DNA from: Pseudomonadota bacterium
GTDB taxonomy: Bacteria > Pseudomonadota > Gammaproteobacteria > Burkholderiales > Burkholderiaceae
DNA: 64,000 bases
Assembly (NCBI GenBank): GCA_963205525.1
Contig: CAUJJP010000210.1
Location: forward strand, 1 to 64,000
Direction of reading: 5' to 3'
Both the position numbers and the translations under genes were made by a program. The notes under the pieces are model-generated. The model saw only the letters and a list, made by a program, of their open reading frames with translations. It was not told the origin of the DNA and ran no database searches. The number at the start of each line of letters is the position of its first letter. The first letter of the stretch is position 1. This document shows, piece by piece, positions 16,201 to 25,904 of the stretch.

Positions 16201-17186
16201 TCGCCGCTCTCCTGTGCAGTGGCCGCGCGCTCGGCCTCGGCTGCGGCCACGCGCCGGGCGTCGAAGTCGCCCAGTGTGGCCGCCATCTCCTCGTACAAGC
16301 GCTTGGCGCGCGGGTCCCAGGCGCTGGGCAGGACCACGCGCACCATCAGCTCCAGGTCGCCCGGCGTGCGTCCCGGCAGCCCGCGCCCAGCCACCCGCAG
16401 CACGCGCCCGGACTGGGCATCCGGCGGCACGCGCAGCTTCAGCGTCTGGCCGTCGGGCAGGCGCACCGGCACCACCGCGCCCAGCGCCGCCTCCCAGGGC
16501 GCGACCGCCACTTCGCCCACCAGGTCGGCACCGACGACGCGCCAGTGCGGGTGCGGCTGCAGCGCCACCTGCAGGTACAGGTCGCCGGACGGCGCGCCGC
16601 CCAGCCCCGGACCTCCCTGCCCGGCCAGGCGGATCATCTGCCCCGGCCGCACGCCGGCGGGAATCCGGACTTCCAGGTTGCGCTCGACAAGCTGGATGCG
16701 GCCGTCGGCGCCGAGCTGCGGTGCACGCAGCGTGATCTGGCGCGTCGCGCCGCGCAGCGCATCCTCCAGCGCGAGCACGACCTTGGCGTGGTGGTCCTCG
16801 CCCGTCGCGCTGGCGGCGCGCGCGCGACCCGCGCGCTGGCTGCCGCGGCGGCCGAACAGCTCGGCGAAGAAGTCGCTGAAGTCGCCCTGCGCCGGATCCC
16901 CGGTCGGGGCGCCGCTGAACTCGTAGCCGGCATCCCAGTCGGGCGGCGGGGTGAAGGACTCGCCGGCATGTCGACCGCGGCCCAGCGCGTCATAGGCGGC
17001 GCGCCGCTCGGGGTCGGACAGCACGGTGTGGGCCTCGTTCACCTCGGCCATGCGCGCGGCCGCATCCGGCTCCTTGCTGACATCCGGGTGGTAGCGGCGC
17101 GCCAGCCGGCGGAAGGCCTTCTTGATGTCTTCGGCGCTGGCGTCGCGCGCCACGCCGAGGGCAGCGTAGTAGTCCTTGTATTGCAC
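16197..17186 (-). CDS. cbpA: DnaJ-like co-chaperone CbpA
   Basis: A 329-residue curved-DNA-binding protein/co-chaperone. The J-domain occupies residues 1-70 with the HPD motif (RYHPDVSK). A Gly/Phe-type linker follows, then the two C-terminal substrate-binding domains; there is no zinc-finger region, as expected for CbpA rather than DnaJ. I chose the GTG at 17186: it is preceded by GGAG at good spacing and gives the usual N-terminus (VQYKDYYAALGV). An ATG at 17234 is in frame but falls within the predicted promoter -10. Operon with cbpM. Confidence 0.9.
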   Translation of the reverse strand: MQYKDYYAALGVARDASAEDIKKAFRRLARRYHPDVSKEPDAAARMAEVNEAHTVLSDPERRAAYDALGRGRHAGESFTPPPDWDAGYEFSGAPTGDPAQGDFSDFFAELFGRRGSQRAGRARAASATGEDHHAKVVLALEDALRGATRQITLRAPQLGADGRIQLVERNLEVRIPAGVRPGQMIRLAGQGGPGLGGAPSGDLYLQVALQPHPHWRVVGADLVGEVAVAPWEAALGAVVPVRLPDGQTLKLRVPPDAQSGRVLRVAGRGLPGRTPGDLELMVRVVLPSAWDPRAKRLYEEMAATLGDFDARRVAAAEAERAATAQESGE

Positions 17187-17232
17187 CTCGGGCTCCGCAG
17201 GTCTCGCCGCCCGGCAGGCGGCACGGATCGAC

Positions 17233-17260
17233 ATCTGGGGCCATGCACGGCGATGTCAAG
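17233..17260 (-). promoter_or_regulatory. Sigma-32-type promoter of cbpA-cbpM
   Basis: On the minus strand, -35 CTTGACA (17260-17254) and -10 CCCCAGAT (17240-17233) are separated by 13 bases. These match the heat-shock consensus CTTGAAA / CCCCATNT in 6 of 7 and 7 of 8 clear positions. Confidence 0.7.
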
Positions 17261-17285
17261 CATTGCCCGGGAATCGGGAAACCCC

Positions 17286-17313
17286 CTTGAAAAGCGGCAC
17301 GGGCGACGCATCT
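17286..17313 (+). promoter_or_regulatory. Sigma-32-type promoter of the Hsp20 genes
   Basis: A perfect -35 CTTGAAA (17286-17292), a 13-base spacer, and -10 ACGCATCT (17306-17313), which matches CCCCATNT at six of eight positions. It lies 57 bp before the first Hsp20 start codon. Confidence 0.7.
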
Positions 17314-17369
17314 GTGCGGCATCGGGGCGTCATGGAAGTCGCTCCGGCCACCGAAGCGAAGGAGGTTCC

Positions 17370-17810
17370 ATGTACCGCACACTGTTTCCGCGCGACCTGT
17401 TCGCCGAACTGGGCCGTTTGCAGCGCGACCTGTCAGGCGCCCTCGAGGCCACACCTTCGATCCGCGGCCTGGGCCGTGGCGGCTACCCGGCGTTGAACGT
17501 CGGCGGCACGCCGAACTCGGTCGAGGTCTTTGCCTTCGCTCCCGGCCTGGACCCGGCCGCCATCGAAGTCGACCTCGACCGCGGCGTGCTCACCATCTCC
17601 GGCGAGCGCAGCACCGGCGTCCCTGCCGCGAGCGACGCCAAGACCACGCTGCACTTGAACGAGCGATTCAGCGGCCGCTACCGCCGGGTCGTCAACCTGC
17701 CCGACGACATCGACCCCGAGACCGTCGCCGCCGACTACCGCGACGGCGTGCTGCACATCAGCGTGCAGCGCCGCGCCGCCGCCCAGCCGCGTCGCATCGA
17801 GATCCACTGA
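17370..17810 (+). CDS. Hsp20 small heat-shock protein 1
   Basis: A 146-residue alpha-crystallin-family holdase. The crystallin domain covers about 45-140 (YPALNVGGTPNSVEVFAFAPG, then LNERFSGRYRRVVNLPDDID and YRDGVLHISV). The C-terminal tail is short and lacks a clear IxI motif, ending RRIEIH where IEI can serve. A GGAGG lies 4 bases before the ATG. The second Hsp20 gene follows after 16 bp. Controlled by the sigma-32-type promoter upstream. Confidence 0.93.
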   Translation: MYRTLFPRDLFAELGRLQRDLSGALEATPSIRGLGRGGYPALNVGGTPNSVEVFAFAPGLDPAAIEVDLDRGVLTISGERSTGVPAASDAKTTLHLNERFSGRYRRVVNLPDDIDPETVAADYRDGVLHISVQRRAAAQPRRIEIH

Positions 17811-17826
17811 GCACAAGGAGCACACC

Positions 17827-18195
17827 ATGTCCGACCTGACCCAGACCCGCAACGAGCGCCAGGAAGCCAGCCTGCTGCCGCCGGTGGACGTGATCGAGGA
17901 CGCGACCGGCATCACGCTGTACGCCGACCTGCCCGGGGTGTCCAAGGACCGCCTGCATCTGCGGGTGGAGGACGACCAGCTCACCATCGAGGCCGAGGCC
18001 AAGCTCACGGTGCCGCAAGCCATGTCGCCCAGCCACGTCGAGGTGGGCCTGTCGCACTACCGGCGCGGCTTCACCCTGAGCAAGGAGCTCGACGCCGACA
18101 AGGTGAGCGCCGAGATGAGCCACGGCGTGCTGCGCGTGCGCATCCCGAAGGCGGCGCACGCCCAGCCGCGGCGCATCAGCGTCCAGGTGGCCTGA
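17827..18195 (+). CDS. Hsp20 small heat-shock protein 2
   Basis: A 122-residue second alpha-crystallin protein. The crystallin fold runs from PPVDVIEDATGITLYADLPG through SHYRRGFTLSKELD and MSHGVLRVRIPK. The C-terminus RRISVQV supplies an I/V-x-V end motif. It is shorter at the N-terminus than the first copy, so the two may form mixed oligomers, as class A/B pairs do in rhizobia and pseudomonads. AAGGAG precedes the ATG. Same operon as the first Hsp20. Confidence 0.93.
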   Translation: MSDLTQTRNERQEASLLPPVDVIEDATGITLYADLPGVSKDRLHLRVEDDQLTIEAEAKLTVPQAMSPSHVEVGLSHYRRGFTLSKELDADKVSAEMSHGVLRVRIPKAAHAQPRRISVQVA

Positions 18196-18275
18196 GCGCC
18201 GCGCGTGAGGCCAGGGGCTCGGTCAGCGGGCCCCGGGCGGCGCCCGCCTGATCACGCGCCCGACTGCGCGCCCCA

Positions 18276-19496
18276 TCACGCGGCCGGGCCGCTGCCGGCG
18301 GCCCCAGGCAGGGCCGTGAGCAGGCACACGGCGCGCGCCTCGATCGCGCGCCCCTCGCCCACCGGGCCCATCTTCTCGGCGGTCTTGGCCTTCACGTTGA
18401 CCGCCGCGAGCGGCAGCTCGAGCAGGCCGGCGATGCGCTCGCGCATGGCGTCGATGTGCGGCGCCATGCGCGGCGCCTGGGCGACGATGGTGCTGTCCAC
18501 GTTCAGCGGCAGCCAGCCCGCGGCGTGCACCCGGCGCCGCGCCTCCTGCAGCAGCCGGGCCGAATCGGCGCCGGCGAAGGCGGCGTCGGTGTCCGGGAAG
18601 TGGCGCCCGATGTCGCCCAGGCCGGCACCGCCGAGCAAGGCGTCGGTGATCGCGTGCAGCAGCGCGTCGGCGTCCGAATGGCCGAGCAGGCCGTGGCTGT
18701 GCGGGATGCGCACGCCGCCCAGCACCAGAGGCCGGCCGGCGACCAGGGCGTGGGTGTCCCAGCCCTCGCCCAGGCGCAGCGGCGGCAAGTTGGCTGCGGT
18801 GGCGTTCATGCGCATCTCCAGCAGGGCCTGGGCGCGCGCGAAGTCGGCCGCCCAGGTGATCTTCAGGTTGTCGGCGTCGCCCTGCACCAGGCGCGGATGC
18901 AGGCCCAGCGCCTCGACCGCGCTCGCCTCGTCGGTGACGCTGGCGCCGGCCGCTTCGGCCTCGTCCAGCGCGCGCTCCAGCAGCGCGAGGCGGAACATCT
19001 GCGGCGTCTGCGCCGCCCACTTGCCGTCGCGCCCGACGGTGGCGGCGGCGCGCCCGTCGGCGCCGGCCTGCTTCAAGGTGTCGGTCAGCGGCAGCGCGAG
19101 CAGGCCGCCGACGGCGTCGTCGGCGCAGGCGTCCAGCAGGCGCTCCACCCAGGCCGGCTGCAGCAGGCAGCGTGCGGCGTCGTGCACCAGCACCCAGTCG
19201 GCGTCGGCCGCACCGCGCGCGCGCAGCGCATGCAGCCCGGCGCGCACGGTGGCGGCACGTGTGGCGCCGCCGCAGCGCACCGGCCACAGATCCGCGCGCG
19301 CTTCGATCCGGGACTCGAACCAGCTGTCGTCGGGCGCCAGCACGACCAGGGTGGCCTGGATGCGCGGCACCGCCGCCAGCGCCGCCAGCGTGTGCGCCAC
19401 CAGCGGCCGCCCGGCCAGCGGGACGTACTGCTTGGGGCCGTCGGCGCCGGCACGCTGGCCGCTGCCGGCGCAGGGAACCAGCGCGTAGCACTTCAT
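18276..19496 (-). CDS. ispDF: Bifunctional IspDF (MEP pathway)
   Basis: A single 406-residue frame holding two enzymes of isoprenoid synthesis. IspD (about 1-227; [25 protein letters not shown]) makes CDP-methylerythritol. IspF (about 230-406; [38 protein letters not shown]) makes the cyclodiphosphate and keeps its DxH and His metal ligands. The IspF part starts at a Met (residue 230) with no stop before it. Fused IspDF is well known in alpha- and epsilonproteobacteria; in this group the two genes are usually separate neighbours. Start at 19496 begins [11 protein letters not shown] as in IspD. Only 28 bp separate it from mfd. Confidence 0.92.
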   Translation of the reverse strand: MKCYALVPCAGSGQRAGADGPKQYVPLAGRPLVAHTLAALAAVPRIQATLVVLAPDDSWFESRIEARADLWPVRCGGATRAATVRAGLHALRARGAADADWVLVHDAARCLLQPAWVERLLDACADDAVGGLLALPLTDTLKQAGADGRAAATVGRDGKWAAQTPQMFRLALLERALDEAEAAGASVTDEASAVEALGLHPRLVQGDADNLKITWAADFARAQALLEMRMNATAANLPPLRLGEGWDTHALVAGRPLVLGGVRIPHSHGLLGHSDADALLHAITDALLGGAGLGDIGRHFPDTDAAFAGADSARLLQEARRRVHAAGWLPLNVDSTIVAQAPRMAPHIDAMRERIAGLLELPLAAVNVKAKTAEKMGPVGEGRAIEARAVCLLTALPGAAGSGPAA

Positions 19497-19524
19497 GGGC
19501 CGGATTCTAGAATTCGCGCCTTCC

Positions 19525-22500
19525 ATGCAGCTTCCCACCATCGCGCCCGGCAAGCGCTACACCTTGCCGCGCCCCACCGGCAGCGCCGACGCGCTGCTGC
19601 TGGCCCGTCTGGCCCGCCAGCACGCCGACGCCAAGCGCCTGCTGGCGCTGATCTGCGCCGAGCCGGCGGACGCCCAGCGTCTGGCCGACGAGATTCCCTT
19701 CTTCGAGCAAGGCCTGCGGATCGCGGTCTTCCCGGACTGGGAGACCCTGCCCTACGACAGCTTCAGCCCGCACCAGGACCTGATCTCCGAGCGCCTGGCC
19801 ACGCTGTGGGCGCTGCTGCAAGGCGAGGTGGACCTGGTGCTGCTGCCCGCCAGCACCGCGCTGACCCGGCTCGCACCGACCCGCTTCCTGGCCGCCACCA
19901 CCTTCCACTTCAGGCAGAAGAGCCGGCTCGACGAGGCGCGGCTGAAGGCGCAGCTGGTGCTCGCCGGCTACCAGCACGTGAGCCAGGTGGTCTCGCCGGG
20001 CGAGTACGCGGTGCGCGGCGGCCTGATCGACCTCTATCCCATGGGCTCGCCGGTGCCCTACCGGGTCGACCTGTTCGGCGACGAGGTCGATTCGATCCGT
20101 ACCTTCGACCCCGACACCCAGCGCAGCCTGTACCCGGTGCCCGAGGTGCGGCTGCTGCCCGGGCGCGAGTTCCCGCTCGACGAGACGGCGCGCAACGCCT
20201 TCCGCGGCCGCTGGCGCGAGCAGCTCGAGGGCGACCCCACGCGCGCCCGGCTGTACAAGGACATGGCGCAGGGGGTGGCCGGCGGCGGCATCGAGTACTA
20301 CCTGCCGCTGTTCTTCGAGCAGACGGCGAGCATCTTCGACTACCTGGGCGCGCAGGCGGCGCTGGTCCTGCACGGCGAGGTGGACCAGGCGCTGGAGCGC
20401 TTCTGGGCCGACACGCGCGAGCGGCACCGCTTCCTGCGCCACGACCCCGAGCGGCCGATCCTGGCGCCGGAGGCCATCTTTCTCAAGACCGACGAGTTCT
20501 TCGGCCTCACCCAGCCGCACGCCACCCTGGCGCTGCGCGGCAGCGAGACGCTGGACTGGGCGCGCCCGCTGCCGGACGTGGCGGTGGACCGCAGCGCCGC
20601 CGAGCCGCTGACTTCGCTGCAGCAGCACCTGAGGAGCACGCCGCACCGCGTGCTGCTGGTGGCCGAGAGCGAGGGCCGCCGCGAGAGCATCCTCGACCTG
20701 CTGCGCGACCACGGCAGCGCGATCCCGGCCGCCGCCAGCCTGGCCGAGTTCCTGGCCGGCAGCGAGCCGGTGGCGATCACCGCGGCGCCGATCGCCGCCG
20801 GCTTCCACTGGCACGAGCCGGCGGCCGGCATCTCGGTGCAGCTCGTCACCGAGACCGAACTCTTCGCCGCCACCCCGCAGGCCAGGCGGCGGCGCAAGCA
20901 GGAGCAGGTCTCCAGCGTCGACGCGCTGATCAAGGACTTGTCGGAGCTGAAGGTCGGCGACCCGGTGGTGCACCTGAACCACGGCATCGGCCGCTACCAG
21001 GGCCTCAAGCACATCGACCTCGGCGAAGGGGTGAGCGAGTTCCTGCACCTGGAGTACGCCGACCGCGCGACCCTGTACGTGCCGGTGTCGCAGCTGCACC
21101 TGATCGGGCGCTACACCGGGGTCGGCGCGGAGGAAGCGCCGCTGCACCGGCTGGGGTCCAACCAGTGGGAGAAGGCGCGCCGCAAGGCCGCCGAGCAGGT
21201 GCGCGACAGCGCCGCCGAGCTGCTCGAGCTGTACGCCCGGCGCGCCGCCCGCGAGGGCTTTGCGCACCGCTTCACGCCGCACGACTACGAGGCCTTCGCC
21301 GCCAGCTTCGGCTTCGAGGAGACGCCCGACCAGCAGGCCGCGATCCACGCCGTGGTGCAGGACCTGATCAGCCCGCGCCCGATGGACCGCCTGGTGTGCG
21401 GCGACGTCGGCTTCGGCAAGACCGAGGTCGCGCTGCGCGCGGCCTTCGTCGCCGTGCACGGCGGGCGCCAGGTGGCGCTGCTGGCGCCCACCACGCTGCT
21501 GGCCGAGCAGCACTACCAGACGATCTGCGACCGCTTCGCGCCCTGGCCGCTGAAGGTGGCCGAGCTGTCGCGCTTTCGCAGCGCCAAGGAGGTGAAGGCA
21601 GCGCTGCAGGGGCTGGCCGACGGCAGCGTGGACATCGTCGTCGGCACCCACAAGCTGCTCTCGCCCGAGGTGCGGTTCAAGCGCCTGGGGCTGCTCATCA
21701 TCGACGAGGAACACCGCTTCGGCGTGCGCCACAAGGAGGCGATCAAGGCCATGCGCGCCGAGGTCGACGTCCTCACCCTGACCGCCACCCCCATCCCGCG
21801 CACCCTGGGCATGGCGCTCGAGGGACTGCGCGATCTCTCTGTGATCGCCACCGCGCCGCAGCGCCGGCTCGCGATCAAGACCTTCGTGCGCAGCGAATCC
21901 AGCGGCACCATCCGCGAAGCGGTGCTGCGCGAGCTCAAGCGCGGCGGCCAGGTCTACTTCCTGCACAACGAGGTCGAGACCATCGAGCACCGCGGCGCCA
22001 AGCTCGCCGAACTGCTGCCCGAGGCGCGGATCGCGATCGCCCACGGCCAGATGCCGGAGCGCCAGCTCGAGGCGGTGATGCGCGACTTCGTCGCCCAGCG
22101 CCACAACCTGCTGCTGTGCTCGACCATCATCGAGACCGGCATCGACGTCCCGAGCGCGAACACCATCGTCATCAGCCGCGCCGACAAGTTCGGCCTCGCC
22201 CAGCTGCACCAGCTGCGCGGGCGCGTCGGCCGCAGCCACCACCAGGCCTACGCCTACCTGCTGGTGCCCGACGTGGAAGGCCTGAGCAAGCCGGCCGCGC
22301 AGCGCCTGCAGGCGATCCAGGACATGGAGGAGCTGGGCAGCGGCTTCTACCTCGCGATGCACGACCTGGAGATCCGCGGCGCCGGCGAGGTGCTGGGCGA
22401 GCATCAGAGCGGCAACATGATGGAAGTGGGCTTCCAGCTCTACAACGACATGCTGGGCGAAGCGGTGCGCAGCCTGAAGGCGGGCCAGGAGCCCGACCTG

Positions 22501-22980
22501 CTCAACCCCCTGTCCAGCTTCAACGCCAGCACCGAGATCAACCTGCACGCGCCGGCCCTGCTGACCGACGCCTACTGCGGCGACGTGCAGGTGCGGCTGA
22601 ACCTGTACAAGCGCCTGGCCTCGGCCGACAAGCCCGAGCAGATCGACCGCCTGCTGGAGGAGATCACGGACCGCTTCGGCAAGCTGCCGGCGCAGGGCCA
22701 GGTGCTGTTTGACAGCCACCGCCTGCGCGTGCTGGCGCGCCCCTACGGCGTGCTGAAGGTGGACGCGGGGCCGAAGGCGATGCAGATCGTGTTCCGCCCC
22801 AACCCGCCGATCGACGCCCTCAAGATCATCCAGCTCGTGCAGAGCAACCGCGCCGTCAAGCTCGCCGGCAACGACAAGCTGCGCATCGAGCGCGCGGTGG
22901 AGAAGGCGGCAGACCGGGCGCAGATCGTGCGCGATCTGCTGCGCGCGCTGGGGCCACCGCTGGCGCAGGCGACGGCCTGA
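19525..22980 (+). CDS. mfd: Transcription-repair coupling factor Mfd
   Basis: A 1151-residue Mfd, close to the usual ~1150. The N-terminal UvrB-like modules (1-~340, [29 protein letters not shown]) bind UvrA. The RNA-polymerase-interacting domain sits near 480-550 ([13 protein letters not shown]). The RecG-like motor has Walker A GDVGFGKT (K632) and DEEH at 727-730, then GRVGRS. The TRCF domain ends the protein. It removes stalled RNA polymerase from lesions and recruits UvrA. Start ATG 19525 gives [12 protein letters not shown], matching homologues. Confidence 0.96.
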   Translation: MQLPTIAPGKRYTLPRPTGSADALLLARLARQHADAKRLLALICAEPADAQRLADEIPFFEQGLRIAVFPDWETLPYDSFSPHQDLISERLATLWALLQGEVDLVLLPASTALTRLAPTRFLAATTFHFRQKSRLDEARLKAQLVLAGYQHVSQVVSPGEYAVRGGLIDLYPMGSPVPYRVDLFGDEVDSIRTFDPDTQRSLYPVPEVRLLPGREFPLDETARNAFRGRWREQLEGDPTRARLYKDMAQGVAGGGIEYYLPLFFEQTASIFDYLGAQAALVLHGEVDQALERFWADTRERHRFLRHDPERPILAPEAIFLKTDEFFGLTQPHATLALRGSETLDWARPLPDVAVDRSAAEPLTSLQQHLRSTPHRVLLVAESEGRRESILDLLRDHGSAIPAAASLAEFLAGSEPVAITAAPIAAGFHWHEPAAGISVQLVTETELFAATPQARRRRKQEQVSSVDALIKDLSELKVGDPVVHLNHGIGRYQGLKHIDLGEGVSEFLHLEYADRATLYVPVSQLHLIGRYTGVGAEEAPLHRLGSNQWEKARRKAAEQVRDSAAELLELYARRAAREGFAHRFTPHDYEAFAASFGFEETPDQQAAIHAVVQDLISPRPMDRLVCGDVGFGKTEVALRAAFVAVHGGRQVALLAPTTLLAEQHYQTICDRFAPWPLKVAELSRFRSAKEVKAALQGLADGSVDIVVGTHKLLSPEVRFKRLGLLIIDEEHRFGVRHKEAIKAMRAEVDVLTLTATPIPRTLGMALEGLRDLSVIATAPQRRLAIKTFVRSESSGTIREAVLRELKRGGQVYFLHNEVETIEHRGAKLAELLPEARIAIAHGQMPERQLEAVMRDFVAQRHNLLLCSTIIETGIDVPSANTIVISRADKFGLAQLHQLRGRVGRSHHQAYAYLLVPDVEGLSKPAAQRLQAIQDMEELGSGFYLAMHDLEIRGAGEVLGEHQSGNMMEVGFQLYNDMLGEAVRSLKAGQEPDLLNPLSSFNASTEINLHAPALLTDAYCGDVQVRLNLYKRLASADKPEQIDRLLEEITDRFGKLPAQGQVLFDSHRLRVLARPYGVLKVDAGPKAMQIVFRPNPPIDALKIIQLVQSNRAVKLAGNDKLRIERAVEKAADRAQIVRDLLRALGPPLAQATA

Positions 22981-22996
22981 GCGGCTGCGCCGGCGA

Positions 22997-23893
22997 TCAG
23001 GTGCCGGTGAGCATGCGCGCCGCGCTCGCGTAGCGCTCGGCGGTGGCGGCGATCACCTGCGCCGGCAGGGTCGGCGCGGGTGCGCGCTTGGGCCAGGGCT
23101 GGCCGTCCACCTGCGCCTGCTCCAGCCAGTCGCGCAGGTATTGCTTGTCGAAGCTGGGCGGGTTGTCGCCCTCGCGCCAGCCCTGCGCCGGCCAGAAACG
23201 CGAGGAATCCGGCGTCAGCACCTCGTCCATCAGGGTCAGCTGGCCTTGCGCGTCGAGGCCGAACTCGAACTTGGTGTCGGCGATCACGATGCCGCGCGTG
23301 AGCGCGTAGGCCGCGGCCTCGGTGTACAGGCGGATCGCCAGCTCGCGCACCTGGGCCGCACGCTCGGCGCCGATCAGCGCCACCGTCTGCTCGAAGCTGA
23401 TGTTCTCGTCGTGCGCACCCATCTCGGCCTTGGTGGCGGGGGTGAAGATGGGCTGCGGCAGCCGGCTCGCCAGCTGCAGGCCGGGCGGCAGCGCGATCCC
23501 GCACACGCGGCCGCTGGCCTGGTATTCCTTCCAGCCGCTGCCGGCGAGGTAGCCGCGCACCACCGCCTCGATGGGCAGCGGCTGCAGCCGCTTGACCAGC
23601 ATCGCGCGGCCACGCACCTGCTCGCGCTCGTCGGCTGCCACCACCGTCAGCGGGTCCTCCCCGCTGAGGTGGTTCGGCACCACGTGCGCCAGGCGCTCGA
23701 ACCAGAACAGCGCCATGCGGGTGAGCAGCGCGCCCTTGCCGGGGATGGGCTCGCCCATCACGACATCGAAGGCCGAGATGCGGTCGCTGGCGACCATGAG
23801 CAGGCGGTCGCTGCCGACCGCGTAGTTCTCGCGGACCTTGCCGCGGCCGACCAGGGGCAGGGAATGAAGCGACGAAGCGTACAAGGCGTCCAT
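22997..23893 (-). CDS. purC: SAICAR synthetase PurC
   Basis: A 298-residue phosphoribosylaminoimidazole-succinocarboxamide synthase for step eight of purine synthesis (the longer, yeast-like form common in betaproteobacteria). Signatures are [13 protein letters not shown] at the N-terminus, [19 protein letters not shown], the ATP-binding [14 protein letters not shown], and IADTKFEFG. It sits convergent to mfd (16 bp between stops) and divergent to a hydrolase gene. Confidence 0.95.
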   Translation of the reverse strand: MDALYASSLHSLPLVGRGKVRENYAVGSDRLLMVASDRISAFDVVMGEPIPGKGALLTRMALFWFERLAHVVPNHLSGEDPLTVVAADEREQVRGRAMLVKRLQPLPIEAVVRGYLAGSGWKEYQASGRVCGIALPPGLQLASRLPQPIFTPATKAEMGAHDENISFEQTVALIGAERAAQVRELAIRLYTEAAAYALTRGIVIADTKFEFGLDAQGQLTLMDEVLTPDSSRFWPAQGWREGDNPPSFDKQYLRDWLEQAQVDGQPWPKRAPAPTLPAQVIAATAERYASAARMLTGT

Positions 23894-23967
23894 GGCCGCG
23901 ATTGTCGCGCGATCGCCCCGGACACCTGCGGACCACGCCGACGCCGCTGGTGCACACTTCGGACCCC

Positions 23968-24780
23968 ATGCCCCGCACCCTCGTCTTCTGCCACGCCAAC
24001 GGCTTTCCGGCCGGCACCTACCGACAACTCCTGGACCACTGGCGCGGCGCCGGCTGGCATGTGCTGGCGCCCGAGAAGTTCGGCCACGACCCGCGCTATC
24101 CGGTCAGCAGCAACTGGCCGCACCTGCGCGACGAATTGCTGGACTACATCCGCAGCCACGCCGCCGACCGGCCGGTGTGGCTGGCGGGCCATTCGCTGGG
24201 CGGCTACCTGGCGCTGCTGGCGGCCTGCAAACGCCCCGATCTGGCGCGCGGCGTGGTTCTGCTGGATTCACCCCTGGTCGGCGGCTGGCGCGCGCACAGC
24301 ATCCGTGTCGTCAAGGCCACCGGGCTGATGGGGCGCGTGTCCCCGGGCAAGGTGGCGCAGCGACGGCGCGACCACTGGCCTTCGATCGACGCCGCACGCG
24401 CGCACTTCGGCAGCCGCAACGCCTTTGCCCGCTGGGCGCCGCAGGTGCTGGAGGACTACCTCGCCGCCGGCACCGAGCCGGCGCCCGACGGCGGGGTGCA
24501 GCTGGCGTTCCGGCGCGAGGTCGAGACCCGGATCTACAACACCTTGCCGCATGTGTTCGACCGCGTGCTGCAGCGCCACCCGCCACGCTGCCCGGTCGCC
24601 TTCATCGGCGGCACCCGCTCGACCGAGGTGCGCCAGGTCGGGCTGGCGCTCACGCGCGCGGTCACGCGCGGCGAGCTGCGCTGGATCGAAGGCGCGCACC
24701 TGTTCCCCATGGAGCAGCCGCAGGCCACCGCCGAGGCGGTGCACCAGGAGCTTCAGCAGATGCTGCAGGCACAGTCATGA
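23968..24780 (+). CDS. Alpha/beta-fold hydrolase
   Basis: A 270-residue alpha/beta hydrolase with [12 protein letters not shown] as the oxyanion segment, nucleophile Ser76 in AGHSLGG, and His in [11 protein letters not shown]. The start at 23968 begins [12 protein letters not shown] directly at the first core strand; an in-frame ATG at 23902 would add 22 residues overlapping the purC promoter region. The stop overlaps the next start (ATGA), so it is coupled to HMG-CoA lyase. A thioesterase or esterase role in acyl-CoA turnover is inference from that neighbour. Confidence 0.85.
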   Translation: MPRTLVFCHANGFPAGTYRQLLDHWRGAGWHVLAPEKFGHDPRYPVSSNWPHLRDELLDYIRSHAADRPVWLAGHSLGGYLALLAACKRPDLARGVVLLDSPLVGGWRAHSIRVVKATGLMGRVSPGKVAQRRRDHWPSIDAARAHFGSRNAFARWAPQVLEDYLAAGTEPAPDGGVQLAFRREVETRIYNTLPHVFDRVLQRHPPRCPVAFIGGTRSTEVRQVGLALTRAVTRGELRWIEGAHLFPMEQPQATAEAVHQELQQMLQAQS

Positions 24781-25694
24781 ACTCGAGCGCAGCCGTTCGC
24801 ATCATCGAGGTCGGCCCGCGCGACGGGCTGCAGAACGAGGCCCAGCCGGTGCGCACCGAGACCAAGCTGGAGCTGATACGCCGCCTAGGCGAGGCCGGAC
24901 TGCGTGTCATCGAGGCCACCGCCTTCGTGAGCCCGAAGTGGGTGCCGCAGATGGCCGACCACGCGCAGGTGCTGGCCTCGCTCGCCGCCCAGCCCCAGCC
25001 GGCGCCGATCAGCTACCCGGTACTCGCGCCCAACCTCAAGGGCTTCGAGGCGGCACTCGCCGCCGGCGCCCAGGAGGTGGCGATCTTCGCCGCCGCCAGC
25101 GAGAGCTTCTCGCAGCGCAACATCAACTGCAGCATCGCCGAGTCCATGGCGCGCTTCGAGCCGGTGCTGGCCGCCGCCGCGGCAGCCGGGGTGCGCGTGC
25201 GCGGCTACGTGTCCTGCGTCGTCGGCTGCCCCTACGAGGGCGCGGTGGCACCGGCGCAGGCCGCCGCGGTGGCGACGCAGCTGCACGCCATGGGCTGCTA
25301 CGAGGTATCGCTGGGCGACACCATAGGCGTGGGCACCCCGGCCAGCGTGCTGGCGATGCTGGAAGCCTGCGCGGCACGCGTGCCGCTGGCGCAGCTCGCC
25401 GGCCACTACCACGACAGCTACGGCATGGCGGTGGCCAACGTCTACGCCTCCTGGGACTTCGGGTTGCGCGCCTTCGACAGCTCGGTCGCCGGCCTGGGCG
25501 GCTGCCCCTACGCCAAGGGCGCGACCGGCAACCTCGCCACCGAGGACCTGGTCTACCTGCTGCACGGCATGGGCGTGGCCACCGGCATCGACCTCGACGC
25601 CCTGGTCGACACCGGCGCCTGGATCAGCGCCCAGCTCGGCCGCAGCAGCCACTCGCGCGTGGCGCGCGCGCTGCTGGCACGACGGGCGCGCTGA
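24777..25694 (+). CDS. mvaB: Hydroxymethylglutaryl-CoA lyase
   Basis: A 305-residue lyase that splits HMG-CoA into acetyl-CoA and acetoacetate, the last step of leucine degradation. It has the HMGL N-terminal [10 protein letters not shown], the metal-binding [12 protein letters not shown], and the catalytic signature [15 protein letters not shown] with its active Cys. No other leucine-degradation gene is adjacent. Coupled by a 4-base overlap to the hydrolase. A duplicated hairpin element follows its stop. Confidence 0.93.
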   Translation: MNSSAAVRIIEVGPRDGLQNEAQPVRTETKLELIRRLGEAGLRVIEATAFVSPKWVPQMADHAQVLASLAAQPQPAPISYPVLAPNLKGFEAALAAGAQEVAIFAAASESFSQRNINCSIAESMARFEPVLAAAAAAGVRVRGYVSCVVGCPYEGAVAPAQAAAVATQLHAMGCYEVSLGDTIGVGTPASVLAMLEACAARVPLAQLAGHYHDSYGMAVANVYASWDFGLRAFDSSVAGLGGCPYAKGATGNLATEDLVYLLHGMGVATGIDLDALVDTGAWISAQLGRSSHSRVARALLARRAR

Positions 25695-25738
25695 CACCAC
25701 GGCCTGGAAGGTCGACGCCAGCGCATCCGCGCGCCGCC

Positions 25739-25900
25739 CACGCCCGGGCAGGCATGCCCGGGCTCGCAGGCCCGGGCGCTTCGGCAGGCGCGCAGTCGTC
25801 CGCAGGGACGACTGCACGTTCAGCCTTGCCCCACGCCCGGGCAAGCATGCCCGGGCGCTTCGGCAGGCGCAGAGATCCGCGCAGGCGGATCTCTGCGTCC
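25739..25900. repeat. Duplicated hairpin element with swapped stems
   Basis: Two direct copies between the convergent ends of mvaB and the patatin gene. Each begins CACGCCCGGGCA, has GCATGCCCGGGC, then GCTTCGGCAGGCG, and ends in a hairpin with the same GCAG loop. Hairpin one has arms 25792-25801 and 25806-25815 (GCAGTCGTCC); hairpin two has arms 25869-25880 and 25885-25896 (GCAGAGATCCGC). The loops and flanks are alike but the stem sequences differ while pairing perfectly. Probably a bidirectional terminator pair. Confidence 0.8.
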
Positions 25901-25904
25901 GGCC

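Noticed and set aside
16197..17234. Longer CbpA starting at the ATG at 17234
   Set aside because: The extra residues do not match homologues and the codon falls in the predicted sigma-32 -10 element.
18456..22712. Very long open frames on both strands across ispDF and mfd
   Set aside because: They are shadows caused by high GC and few stop codons; the mfd and ispDF frames have full family motifs, the others are Arg/Ala/Gly-rich with no motifs.
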